The notes beneath the pieces were generated by a model. It saw nothing but the letters and a program-made list of their open reading frames with translations, was not told the DNA's origin and searched no databases. DNA of 7,797 bases, taken from the NCBI GenBank assembly GCA_019689775.1, contig JADGGV010000174.1, forward strand, positions 1-7,797, written 5' to 3'. The stretch comes from Gemmatimonadota bacterium. GTDB lineage: Bacteria > Gemmatimonadota > Gemmatimonadetes > Longimicrobiales > RSA9. The position numbers were made by a program, and so were the translations under genes. Below are positions 1 through 7,400 of this stretch, piece by piece (the first letter of the stretch is position 1; every line of letters starts with the position of its first letter).

Positions 1-1
1 G

Positions 2-340
2 GGGTGGGCCGCGGCGCAGGGGCGGAGCGGCGCGCCGGCGGGGGACATCCGGAGCGCGCCGGGGGCGGGGTATCAGGACATAATTGCCCAGGAAGAGGCG
101 GCGATCGACGCGTCAGAGTTGCCCGAGGAGGAGGATTCCGGGCTGGCGGGCGCCGGTGAATCGCTGAGCGGCACCCTTCCCGGCTCGGTCGGCGGGACGA
201 CGGGCACCTCGGGCCGCGCGGCCGGGATCCAGAGCCCGGGTGCCCGCGAGCCGGTCGAGTTCGTCGGCCAGAGCCCCGAGGCGGCGGAGCGGCTGCGGCG
301 CGAGGCGGCGCGCCGGCGCGAGGAGGGGCGCGGCAGCTAG
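2..340 (+). CDS. C-terminal part of an unrecognised protein, cut by the left edge
   Basis: The frame is open from the first bases of the window to a TAG at 338-340, so the 112 visible codons are the C-terminal end of a longer gene. A TTG at 119 could start a 73-residue protein, but the frame continues upstream without a stop and I prefer the partial reading. The visible part has three zones: a Gly/Ala-rich start, an acidic then Gly/Ser/Thr-rich low-complexity middle (ELPEEEDSGLAGAGES), and a charged helical tail rich in Arg and Glu (PEAAERLRREAARRREE). No catalytic motif, membrane segment or Cys is visible. It looks like a disordered tail with a short amphipathic helix. I do not recognise the family and assign no function. 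The next gene begins about 126 bases downstream, which gives no evidence of a shared operon. Confidence 0.5.
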   Translation, partial: GWAAAQGRSGAPAGDIRSAPGAGYQDIIAQEEAAIDASELPEEEDSGLAGAGESLSGTLPGSVGGTTGTSGRAAGIQSPGAREPVEFVGQSPEAAERLRREAARRREEGRGS

Positions 341-466
341 GCCGCGCTCCGGCCGCCGAGCGTGCCGGCGCGCGGGTCGGACGGCCGGCGCCGCCTGGAG
401 AGCCGACGTGGGAACATACGTGCGCCCCGCGGGCGCTGGATGCGCGCACGCGGCCGCCGCCCCGAG

Positions 467-1225
467 ATGGAGATGACGAGCGAGATCACCGACGTCGTCG
501 CCCACCGGCCGTACCCGCTGCCGGAGTCGCCGTGGGTGATGGAGCAGACATGGACACACGTGCTCTTCGCCCACTGGCGCGTGCCGGTGGCGGAGCTGCG
601 CCGGCTCGTCCCGCCGGAGCTGGAGGTCGAGGAGTTCGACGGCTCCGGGTGGCTCGGGATCGTGCCGTTCGACACGGAGGGGCTGCGCCCGCGCGGGCTG
701 CCGCCGCTGCCGTTCGTCTCGCGCTACCCCGAGCTGAACGTGCGCACGTACGTGCGGCATGACGGCATCGCCGGCGTCTACTTCCTGAGCCTGGACAGCG
801 GCAGCGCGCTGGCGACGCTCGGCGCGCGCACCCTCTACCGCCTCCCGTACTACAACGCGGTCATGCACGTGGCGGACGAGGGGAACCGGGTCCGTGTCCA
901 GAGCCGGCGCAACGACGGCACGGCGGCGTTCTCGGCGAGGTACTGGCCGGTCGGCGCGGTCTTCGAGGCGCAGCCCGGGACGCTGGAGCACTTCCTGATC
1001 GAGCGCTACTGCCTCTACACCGGCGCGCTCGGGCCGCGGATCTTCCGCGTGGACATCCACCACCTGCCCTGGCCGCTCCAGGCCGCCGCGGCCGAGATCG
1101 ACGTGAACACCATGACGCGGCCGATCGGCATCGAGCTGCCGCCGGAGCCACCGGTGCTGCACTTCTCGAGGTCGCAGCGCACGCTGATCTGGCCGCCCGA
1201 GCTGGTGGCCCGCTCGGGCGCCTAG
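467..1225 (+). CDS. YqjF / DUF2071 family protein
   Basis: From ATG 467 this gives 252 residues, the usual size for the family. The N-terminal half carries the family's characteristic pattern: W29 and F34-A-H-W37 followed by VPxxxLRRLVPPxLEVEEFDG (40-59), W62-LGIVPF68, RPRGLPPLPF (74-83) and YPELNVRTYVR (87-97). The second half continues with FFxSLD-like, GAR and LPYYNAVM stretches. No signal peptide or membrane segment is seen, so it should be cytoplasmic. The biochemical role of DUF2071 proteins is unsettled; as I recall, the fold is related to the acetoacetate decarboxylase-like superfamily, but no activity can be inferred here. The start is uncertain: GTG 362 and ATG 440 are in frame but would add an Arg-rich leader unlike the family, and ATG 473 is an equal alternative to 467. 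None has a strong ribosome site. A 292-base gap separates it from the metal genes, so I see no functional link. Confidence 0.85.
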   Translation: MEMTSEITDVVAHRPYPLPESPWVMEQTWTHVLFAHWRVPVAELRRLVPPELEVEEFDGSGWLGIVPFDTEGLRPRGLPPLPFVSRYPELNVRTYVRHDGIAGVYFLSLDSGSALATLGARTLYRLPYYNAVMHVADEGNRVRVQSRRNDGTAAFSARYWPVGAVFEAQPGTLEHFLIERYCLYTGALGPRIFRVDIHHLPWPLQAAAAEIDVNTMTRPIGIELPPEPPVLHFSRSQRTLIWPPELVARSGA

Positions 1226-1238
1226 CCGGACCCGGCGG

Positions 1239-1250
1239 CGCGGCGCCGCG
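1239..1250. repeat. 12-bp perfect palindrome
   Basis: CGCGGCGCCGCG is its own reverse complement and lies 13 bases after the stop of the DUF2071 gene. In DNA this GC-rich such palindromes arise easily by chance, so it may mean nothing. Confidence 0.3.
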
Positions 1251-1285
1251 TACCGGGGCGACGTAGCCCGCCGCGCCCTCGCCGG

Positions 1286-1326
1286 CGGCGGCGCCGGCCG
1301 CCGTGCCAGGCGCCGTACCCGGCGCC
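1286..1326 (+). terminator. Two adjacent GC stem-loops, possible terminator region
   Basis: Stem 1 is CGGCGGC (1286-1292) with GCCGCCG (1297-1303) around a 4-base loop. Stem 2 is GGCGCCG (1309-1315) with CGGCGCC (1320-1326) around the loop TACC. Each is 7 bp and perfect, and only five bases separate them. They lie about 60-100 bases after the DUF2071 stop. No T tract follows, so if they act in termination it is as the weak or Rho-assisted type. Chance pairing is a real alternative at this GC content. Confidence 0.3.
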
Positions 1327-1505
1327 GCCCGCCGGGCGAGCCCGCGCCGCGCCCTTGCGCCGGACGCGCCCGGGCTGTACTCGTGCAGGCTCGGATTCCC
1401 GATTCAACGCCGATCACCCCTGGCGGCCGGGCTGGACCGGCCGCTCGCCTCGCGCGGCGCGTCGACGCCGGGCTGCCGCCCGGGCGCCCGGCCGGGCGCG
1501 AGCGC

Positions 1506-1514
1506 GGGAAGGAA
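1506..1514 (+). promoter_or_regulatory. Ribosome binding site of the small His/Cys protein
   Basis: GGGAAGGAA is a clear purine-rich site with AAGGA at 1509-1513, four bases before GTG 1518. This is why I place the start at 1518 rather than at ATG 1536 or at upstream codons of the same open frame. Confidence 0.55.
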
Positions 1515-1517
1515 CCG

Positions 1518-1886
1518 GTGTCCATCGCCGCCTGTATGAGGCGCGTGTTCGCCTCGACTACGAGACCCCGACCGGCCCGACGACTCGCCGCGCTGCTCGC
1601 GCTGGCGGTGCACGTCGTGCTGCTGGTGGCCGCGCCGCTGGCGGAGGCGCACGAGCCGACCGGTGGGCCGGTGCACGTCGAGGCCCCGGGCGAGCACCAC
1701 GCCGCCCACTGCGCGACGGCGTGTCCGATCTGTAGCGTCATGCAACACGGCGCCGTGCCGGTGCGGTCGCTGCGCGTGCCGACGGTGGCGGTCGCCGTGG
1801 GCGGCGCGGCGCCGATGGCGGCGCCATCCCTCCACAGTCAGTCCTCCCGCTCCTCGCAGGTCGCGAGGGCGCCACCGGTCGTCTGA
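1518..1886 (+). CDS. Small exported His/Cys-rich protein, putative periplasmic metal binder
   Basis: From GTG 1518 this gives 122 residues. An Arg-rich n-region (R8, R9, R16, R18, R21, R22) is followed by a hydrophobic core at about 23-41 and an AEA site before H45, a good Sec signal peptide. The mature part of about 78 residues begins with a cluster of candidate ligands: H45, H53, H60, H61, H64, C65, C69, C72 and H77, including HCATACPIC. The C-terminal half (about 79-122) is low in charge and rich in Ala, Val, Ser and Pro, ending in RAPPVV. I infer metal binding in the periplasm from this composition and from the heavy-metal efflux genes 160 bases downstream. Small His-rich exported proteins (CzcI, CnrX/NccX, CzcE, CusF types) sit beside such operons, but this is not a recognisable member of any of them. 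A distant resemblance to the HCPxC-containing DUF2946 family is possible and unverified. ATG 1536 would give 116 residues and an equally good signal peptide. Confidence 0.7.
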   Translation: MSIAACMRRVFASTTRPRPARRLAALLALAVHVVLLVAAPLAEAHEPTGGPVHVEAPGEHHAAHCATACPICSVMQHGAVPVRSLRVPTVAVAVGGAAPMAAPSLHSQSSRSSQVARAPPVV

Positions 1887-1888
1887 GG

Positions 1889-1905
1889 GCCGGCCTCCCG
1901 CCGGC
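1889..1905. repeat. Stem-loop, copy 1 of a near-repeated hairpin
   Basis: Perfect 6-bp stem GCCGGC/GCCGGC around the loop CTCCC, starting three bases after the stop of the small protein. It nearly matches the hairpin at 1996-2014 (14 of 16 bases in the shared core). Confidence 0.4.
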
Positions 1906-1929
1906 AACGATCCGGACAGCATCGCACGG

Positions 1930-1953
1930 CGAGCCGGCGGCGTAGCCGGCTCG
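1930..1953. repeat. 9-bp stem-loop
   Basis: CGAGCCGGC (1930-1938) pairs perfectly with GCCGGCTCG (1945-1953) around the loop GGCGTA. It is the strongest stem in the gap. No T tract follows, so it is not a classical intrinsic terminator, but it could attenuate or stabilise the transcript between the small protein and the channel gene. Confidence 0.4.
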
Positions 1954-1959
1954 ATCGCC

Positions 1960-1975
1960 CGGCCATCGACGGCCG
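1960..1975. repeat. 5-bp stem-loop
   Basis: CGGCC (1960-1964) pairs with GGCCG (1971-1975) around the loop ATCGAC. It is weak alone and listed because it is the third of four consecutive hairpins. Confidence 0.25.
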
Positions 1976-1995
1976 CGGTTCGTCCGTGCGCCGGA

Positions 1996-2014
1996 GACCG
2001 GCATCCCGCCGGTC
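1996..2014. repeat. Stem-loop, copy 2 of a near-repeated hairpin
   Basis: Perfect 7-bp stem GACCGGC/GCCGGTC around the loop ATCCC. The core matches the hairpin at 1889-1905, and the change G/C to A-T at the foot keeps the pairing. It ends 31 bases before the preferred start of the channel gene. Confidence 0.4.
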
Positions 2015-2045
2015 GCGCAGCCATCACCGCGCACCTCGGTCGACC

Positions 2046-3341
2046 ATGCACGCAGCCGTACTCGTCGCGCTCGTCTGGGCGCAAGCCGGCGCGGCGCAGC
2101 CTGGGCAGCGGCCGGAGCCGCCGGACGGCGGCCCCGCGGTCGTGCTCACGCGCCGCCAGGCCATTGAGGAAGCCATTCGGAACAACCCGCAGCTCGAGGC
2201 GGCGCGCGAGCGCGTCGGGCAGGCCCGCGCGCGCGGCGTCCAGGCGACGGCACTCCCGGACCCGAGCCTGAGCGGGACGCTCGAGGACCAATCGCGCGTG
2301 CTCGCGCCGAGCACCGCCGGGACGCGCGGGCTCGGCCTCGGGCTGAGCATCCCGTTCCCGGACAAGATCCGCCTGCGCGGCAAGGTCGCCGGCGCGGACG
2401 TGCGCACCGCGGAGCTATCGGTCACGCAGCTCGAGCAGGAGATCGCCGCGCAGACGGCCATGAGCTACGACGCGCTGCTCGTGGCGCAGCGGCACGTGCG
2501 CGACCTGACGGACGCGCGCGAGCTGGCGAACGACTTCGTGAAGAAGACGCAGGCGCGCTACGAGGCCGGGACGGCGGCGAAGCTCGACGTGATCAAGGCG
2601 AAGGTCGACGCCTCGCAGGTGCAGAACGACCTGATCGCGGCGGAGCGCGACGTGGCGAACGCGCGCGTGGCGCTGAACCGGCTGCTCGGGCGGGCGCCGG
2701 GCGCGCCGATCGAGCCGGCGGACTCGCTCGCGGCACCGGCGCCGCTGCCGGCGTTGGACGAGCTGCGCCAGCGCGCGGCGGCGATGCGCCCGGAGGTGCG
2801 CTCGTTGGTGGCGCAGCGGCAGGGGGCCCGCGCGGCGACGTCGCTCGCGCGCGAGTACTGGCTGCCGGACCTCGACATCGGCGTGGTGCGCAACCACTCG
2901 CCGGGGAGCACGGCGGTCTTCGAGACGGACATCGGCATCGGCCTCCCGCTCTTCTTCTGGCAGCACCATCGGGGCGAGGTCGCCGAGGCGAGCCACTACG
3001 AGCGGGAGCTGGCCGCCACGGCGCGCGACCTCGAGGCGCAGGTCGAGCAGGAGGTCCGCTCCGCGTACGCCGACGCGGAGACGGCGCTGCGGCAGGTCGC
3101 GCACATCCGCGACGAGCTGCTCCCCGAGGCGCAGGAAGCCTACCGCATCGCGTCCGTGAGCTACGGCCTCGGCGGCTCCTCGGCGCTCGACGTCCTGGAC
3201 GCGAAGCGGGCGCTGCTCGATGCGCAGAGCCAGCTCGCCGACGCGCTCGGCGCCGCCAACGACGCGATCGCGCAGCTCGAGCTGGCCGTGGGCGGGCCGC
3301 TCCCGCCGACCCCTTCCGCAGGAGGCACCCATGACCGGTAG
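2046..3341 (+). CDS. czcC: Outer-membrane channel of the metal efflux system (TolC/CzcC/CusC family)
   Basis: From ATG 2046 this gives 431 residues, normal for CzcC/CusC. It would trimerise into an outer-membrane beta-barrel with a long periplasmic alpha-helical tunnel, forming the exit duct for the pump encoded two genes on. The sequence has the two-fold repeat of outer-membrane efflux proteins. Repeat 1 starts at about residue 34 (LTRRQAIEEAIRNNPQL) with ALPDPSLSG at 69-77. The helix motif YEAGTAAKLDVIKAKVD at 172 is echoed at 373 by YGLGGSSALDVLDAKRA. A short Sec-type leader with a cut near AGAA is visible. There is no Cys at all, so unlike some relatives it is not a lipoprotein. The leader has no Lys or Arg, and no good ribosome site precedes ATG 2046. 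GTG 1986 would add a very Arg-rich 20-residue extension, so the start is not settled. The last 11 bases overlap the adaptor gene. Confidence 0.9.
   Translation: MHAAVLVALVWAQAGAAQPGQRPEPPDGGPAVVLTRRQAIEEAIRNNPQLEAARERVGQARARGVQATALPDPSLSGTLEDQSRVLAPSTAGTRGLGLGLSIPFPDKIRLRGKVAGADVRTAELSVTQLEQEIAAQTAMSYDALLVAQRHVRDLTDARELANDFVKKTQARYEAGTAAKLDVIKAKVDASQVQNDLIAAERDVANARVALNRLLGRAPGAPIEPADSLAAPAPLPALDELRQRAAAMRPEVRSLVAQRQGARAATSLAREYWLPDLDIGVVRNHSPGSTAVFETDIGIGLPLFFWQHHRGEVAEASHYERELAATARDLEAQVEQEVRSAYADAETALRQVAHIRDELLPEAQEAYRIASVSYGLGGSSALDVLDAKRALLDAQSQLADALGAANDAIAQLELAVGGPLPPTPSAGGTHDR
3320..3325 (+). promoter_or_regulatory. Ribosome binding site of the adaptor gene
   Basis: AGGAGG, a perfect Shine-Dalgarno core, lies five bases before ATG 3331 and inside the end of the channel gene. 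It fixes the adaptor start and is the strongest ribosome site I saw in the window. Confidence 0.85.
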
Positions 3342-4458
3342 GACGGCAGCGCTCTGGGCGCTGGCGGCCGGGCTCGCGCTGGCCGGCTGCTCGAGGACCG
3401 CGGAGAGCGACCCCGCGCCGAGCGCGGCGAGTGATGCCGCCCTCACGCTCCCCGCCGCGCAGCGCGCGCGGGTCCACTCGATCACGCTGGCGGTGACGTC
3501 GTACACGGCCACCGTCCAGACGACGGGGACGGTCGCGTTCGACGGCGACCAGTCGACGCAGGTGCTGGCGCCGATCTCCGGCCCGGCGACGCGCATCCGG
3601 GTCGAGCCGGGCGCCGAGGTGCGGCGCGGCCAGCCGCTGGCGTACGTCTCCTCGCCGGACTACGCGAGCGCGGTGGCCGACTACCGCAAGGCGGTCGCGG
3701 CGGCGCGCAACGCGCAGCGCATCGCGGAGCTGGATGCCAAGCTGTTCGAGAACGACGCGATCCCGCGGCGCGAGCTGGAGCAGGCCCAGACGGACGCGGT
3801 CGCGGCCGCGGCGGACGTCGACGCGGCAGCGCAGCAACTCCGCGCGCTTGGCGTCGACCCGGAGGCGGCGGCCGGCAACGGCGGCGCGCCGGTGCAGGGC
3901 GTGATCCGGGCGCCGATCTCGGGGACGCTCGTCGAGCGGCTGATCACGCCGGGGCAACTCCTCCAGGCGGGGTCGACGCCGTGCTTCACGATCGCGGACC
4001 TGTCGAAGATGTGGATCATGGCGAGCGTCTTCCCGGCCGACCTGCCGCGCGTCGCCGTGGGCGACAGCGTCGAGATCCGGGTCGCCGGCTCGCCGGCGGT
4101 GTTCCGCGGGCGGGTCGACTACGTCGCCGCGCTGGTGGACCCGACCACGAAGGCGACGTCGGTACGCATCGTCGCGCCGAACCCCACGCGCATGCTCAAG
4201 AAGGACATGTACGTGGACGTGGTCATCCACTCGCGGCGGCCCGAGCGCGGGCTGCTCGTCCCGGTGGGCGCGGTGCTGCGCGACGAGGACAACCAGCCGT
4301 TCGTGTACGTCGAGGTGGCGGACGGTCGCTTCGAGCGGCGCGGCGTCGTCCTGGGCGCGCGCGTCGGCGACCGCTACCCGGTGACCTCCGGGCTCCAGGC
4401 CGGTGACCGGGTCGTCGCGGAGGGCGGGCTGTTCCTCCAGTTCGCGCAGAGCCAATGA
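3331..4458 (+). CDS. czcB: Periplasmic adaptor (membrane fusion) lipoprotein of the metal efflux system (CzcB/CusB family)
   Basis: 375 residues from ATG 3331, fixed by a perfect ribosome site. The adaptor bridges the RND pump and the outer-membrane channel. A lipobox LAGC with C20 follows a hydrophobic leader, so the mature protein should be lipid-anchored in a membrane facing the periplasm. In order: the first half of the lipoyl-like domain (VLAPISG at 78-84, then VEPGAEVRRGQPLAYVSS), a helical hairpin at about 111-175, the second lipoyl half (VIRAPISGTLVERLITPGQ from about 190), a beta-barrel domain at about 226-305 starting near MWIMASVFP, and a membrane-proximal domain ending near ALQ-like SGLQAGDRVVAEGG. 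The N-terminal segment after C20 has no Met, so the methionine copper/silver site of E. coli CusB is not seen. There is no fused CusF-like or YHS domain, and length is near the family norm. The stop overlaps the pump start as ATGA. Confidence 0.92.
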   Translation: MTGRTAALWALAAGLALAGCSRTAESDPAPSAASDAALTLPAAQRARVHSITLAVTSYTATVQTTGTVAFDGDQSTQVLAPISGPATRIRVEPGAEVRRGQPLAYVSSPDYASAVADYRKAVAAARNAQRIAELDAKLFENDAIPRRELEQAQTDAVAAAADVDAAAQQLRALGVDPEAAAGNGGAPVQGVIRAPISGTLVERLITPGQLLQAGSTPCFTIADLSKMWIMASVFPADLPRVAVGDSVEIRVAGSPAVFRGRVDYVAALVDPTTKATSVRIVAPNPTRMLKKDMYVDVVIHSRRPERGLLVPVGAVLRDEDNQPFVYVEVADGRFERRGVVLGARVGDRYPVTSGLQAGDRVVAEGGLFLQFAQSQ

Positions 4459-7400
4459 GCCCGCACGGCGTGCTGCCGCCGCCCGAGCTGGCGGCGACGG
4501 AAGAGGCGCAGGTCCCCGCGGAGCGCGGCTCGCTGGTCAACCGGATCGTCACGGCGTCGCTCGAGCAGCGCTTCCTGGTGGGGCTGCTGGCGCTGCTGGT
4601 GGTCGGCGTCGGACTCTGGTCGCTCAGCCGACTGCCGGTGGACGCCTACCCGGACCTCTCGCCCCCGCTCGTCGAGATCACGACGCAGTGGCCCGGGCAC
4701 GCGGCCGAGGAGGTGGAGCGGCTGATCACCGTGCCGCTCGAGGTCGAGATGAACGGCCTGCCGGGGCTGAAGGTGATGCGCTCCGTCTCGCTCTACGGGC
4801 TCTCGAGCATCCGGCTGACGTTCCAGGACGGCACGGACAACTACTTCGCGCGCCAGCAGGCGTTCGAGCGGCTGCGCGCCGCCGAGCTGCCCGAGGGCGT
4901 CGAGCCCGAGATCGACCCGCTCTTCTCGCCGTCGGGGCTCGTCTACCGCTACGTCCTCGAGTCGCCCGACCGCTCGCCGATGGAGCTGAAGAACATCGAC
5001 GACTGGGTGATCTCGCGCGCCTACCGCTCGGTGCCGGGCGTGGCGGACGAGTCCGGGCTCGGCGGCGAGACGATGCAGTACCAGGTGCTGCTCGACCCCG
5101 GCCGGCTGGCCGGCTCGGGGCTGTCCGTGCGCGACGTCGCCGACGCGCTGGCCGCGAGCAACGGCAACGCCGGCGGCGGCTTCTACTCCGAGGGCGGGCA
5201 GTTCTACTACGTGCGCGGCCTCGGCCGCCTGAAGACGCTCGAGGACATCGGCAACGTCGTCGTCGCCGTGCACGACGGCACGCCGATCCTGGTCAAGGAC
5301 CTGGGGCAGGTCGTGGTCGGCGCCGCGCCGCGGCTCGGCCAGTTCGGCTTCAACGACCGCGACGACGCCGTCGAGGGCGTCATCCTGCTGCGCAAGGGCG
5401 AGCAGACGCAGACGGTGCTGAAGGCGGTCCAGGAGAAGACGAAGGAGCTGAACGAGAAGATCCTGCCGAAGGACGTCAAGATCCGGCCGTTCTACGACCG
5501 CAGCGAGCTGGTGCACCTGACCGAGAAGACGGTGCTCGACAACCTGCTGCGCGGGATCCTGCTCGTCGTCGTCGTCCTGATCTTCTTCCTCTACGACGTC
5601 CGCTCGGGGCTGATCGTCGCGGCGACGATCCCCTTCGCGCTCCTCGTCGCCTTCATCTTCCTCGACCTCCGAGACATCCCGGCGAACCTGCTCTCGATCG
5701 GCGCCATCGACTTCGGCATCCTGGTCGACGGCGCCGTCGTCATGGTGGAGAACATCCACCGGCAGCTCGCCGCGCGCGCGGGCACCAGCTACCGCATCCG
5801 CGACGTCATCGCCGAGGCGGCGGCCGAGGTCGACCGCCCGATCTTCTACGCGATCGCGATCATCGTGGCGGCGTTCCTGCCGATCTACGCGCTCTCGGGG
5901 CCCTCGGGGCGGCTCTTCGAGCCGATGGCGGATACGACGATCTTCGCGCTCGTCGGCTCGCTGCTGGCCACGCTCACGCTGCTCCCGGTGCTCTGCGCCT
6001 GGGTGCTGCGCCGCGGCGTGCGCGAGCGGCCGAACCGGATCTTCGAGGCGGTCAAGGCCCGCTACGAGCGCACCCTCGACTTCTGGATGAAGCGCCCGTG
6101 GACGACCGTCGCCGCCTCCGCCGCCATCTTCGCCGCCTCGCTCCTCATCCTCCCGATCATCGGCGCCGAGTTTATGCCGAAGCTCGACGAGGGCGCGCTC
6201 TGGGTCCGGGCGACGATGCCCTACACCATCTCCTTCGACGAGTCCTCGCGCATCGTGCCGGAGGTGCGCCGGATCCTGCGCTCGTTCCCGGAGGTCACCG
6301 TCGTCGCCTCGGAGCACGGCCGGCCCGACGACGGCACCGATCCGACCGGCTTCTTCAACGCCGAGTTCTACGTCGGGCTCAAGCCGTACGACGAGTGGAA
6401 GGGGCCGTACCACACCAAGGCGCAGCTCATCGACGCGATCAGCCGCAAGCTCCAGGTCTTCCCGGGGATCACGTTCAACTTCACGCAGCCGGCGGAGGAC
6501 GCCGTCGACGAGGCGGAGACGGGACTGAAGAGCGCGCTGGACGTGAAGGTCTTCGGGCCCGACCTGGCTGTGCTGGAGAAGACCGGCAAGGACATCAAGC
6601 ACGTGCTCGAGGGGATCCGCGGGATCCGCCACGTGACCGTCGTGCAGGAGCTGGGGCAGCCGTCGCTCACCGTGCAGATCGACCGCGAGAAGATCGCGCG
6701 CTACGGCGTGAACGTGGCCGACATCAACGGACTGATCGAGGCCGCCGTCGGCGGCGCGGCGGTGACGCAGGTCGCGCAGGGCGAGCGGCTCTACGACCTC
6801 GTCGTCCGCCTCGCGCCGCAGTTCCGCGGCAACCCGCAGCAGATCGGCAACATCCTCGTCGCCACGCCGGGCGGCGAGCAGGTGCCGCTGCGCGAGTTCG
6901 CCGACATCCGCGTCGGCAGCGGCGCGGCGTTCATCTACCGCCAGGACAACTCGCGCTTCATCGGCGTGCAGTACTCCGTGGAGGGGCGCGACCTGGCGAG
7001 CGCGGTGCACGAGGCGCAGCGGGCGGTCGCGGAGAAGGTCCGGCTCCAGCCCGGCTACCGCGTCGTCTGGGGCGGCGAGTACCAGGAGTACACCGCCTCG
7101 CGCCGGCAGCTCGCGATCATCCTGCCGCTCACGCTGCTCGTCATCTTCCTGCTCCTCTTCGCGCTCTACGGCAACGTCAAGTTCCCGTTCATCACGGTGC
7201 TCGGCGTCATCCTCTCGGCGCCGGTCGGCGGGCTGCTCGCCCTGCTGGTCACGCGCACGCCGTTCTCCGTCTCGTCCGGTATCGGCTTCCTCGCGCTCTT
7301 CGGCGTCTCCGTGCAGACCGCCGTCGTCTACATCTCGTACGCGAACGAGCTGCGCAAAAGCGGCTTCGACATCGCCCAGGCGACGCGGGAGGCCGCGCTG

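Larger units (their letters stand above)
1226..1517. other. Non-coding gap with GC hairpins
   Basis: These 292 bases separate the DUF2071 gene from the small exported protein. I see no supported gene. The first 100 bases hold a 12-base perfect palindrome (1239-1250) and two 7-bp stem-loops (1286-1303 and 1309-1326), which could help end transcription of the upstream gene although no T tract follows. The second half should contain the promoter of the downstream genes, but I found no convincing -35/-10 pair and no clear MerR-type dyad. The frame of the small protein is open back to 1383, so a longer version cannot be formally excluded. Confidence 0.55.
1887..2045. other. Spacer with a cluster of four short hairpins
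   Basis: This 159-base gap lies between the small protein and the channel gene. It holds stem-loops at 1889-1905, 1930-1953, 1960-1975 and 1996-2014. The first and last share nearly the same sequence, CCGGC(C/A)TCCCGCCGG. No T tract follows any of them. If transcription runs through from the small protein, this would be a structured leader ahead of the efflux genes. An in-frame GTG at 1986 would extend the channel gene into it, which I consider less likely. Confidence 0.5.

Noticed and set aside
1352..1382. Possible promoter TTGCGC, 17 bases, TACTCG upstream of the small protein
   Set aside because: The -35 is tolerable and the spacing is right, but the -10 matches the consensus at only two positions. 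There is too little support to annotate it.
1383..1517. A longer version of the small His/Cys protein starting at 1383
   Set aside because: It would add 45 Pro/Arg/Gly-rich residues before the signal peptide. The good ribosome site at 1506-1514 supports GTG 1518.
1226..2045. A MerR-type (CueR/ZntR) operator with a 19-20 bp spacer dyad ahead of the efflux genes
   Set aside because: I looked for a dyad between promoter elements in both gaps and saw only GC hairpins without matching -35/-10 boxes.
2593..4455. A 620-codon minus-strand open frame opposite the adaptor and channel genes
   Set aside because: Same composition artefact. It spans two well-supported genes and has an Arg/Pro/Ala-biased product with no recognisable motif.
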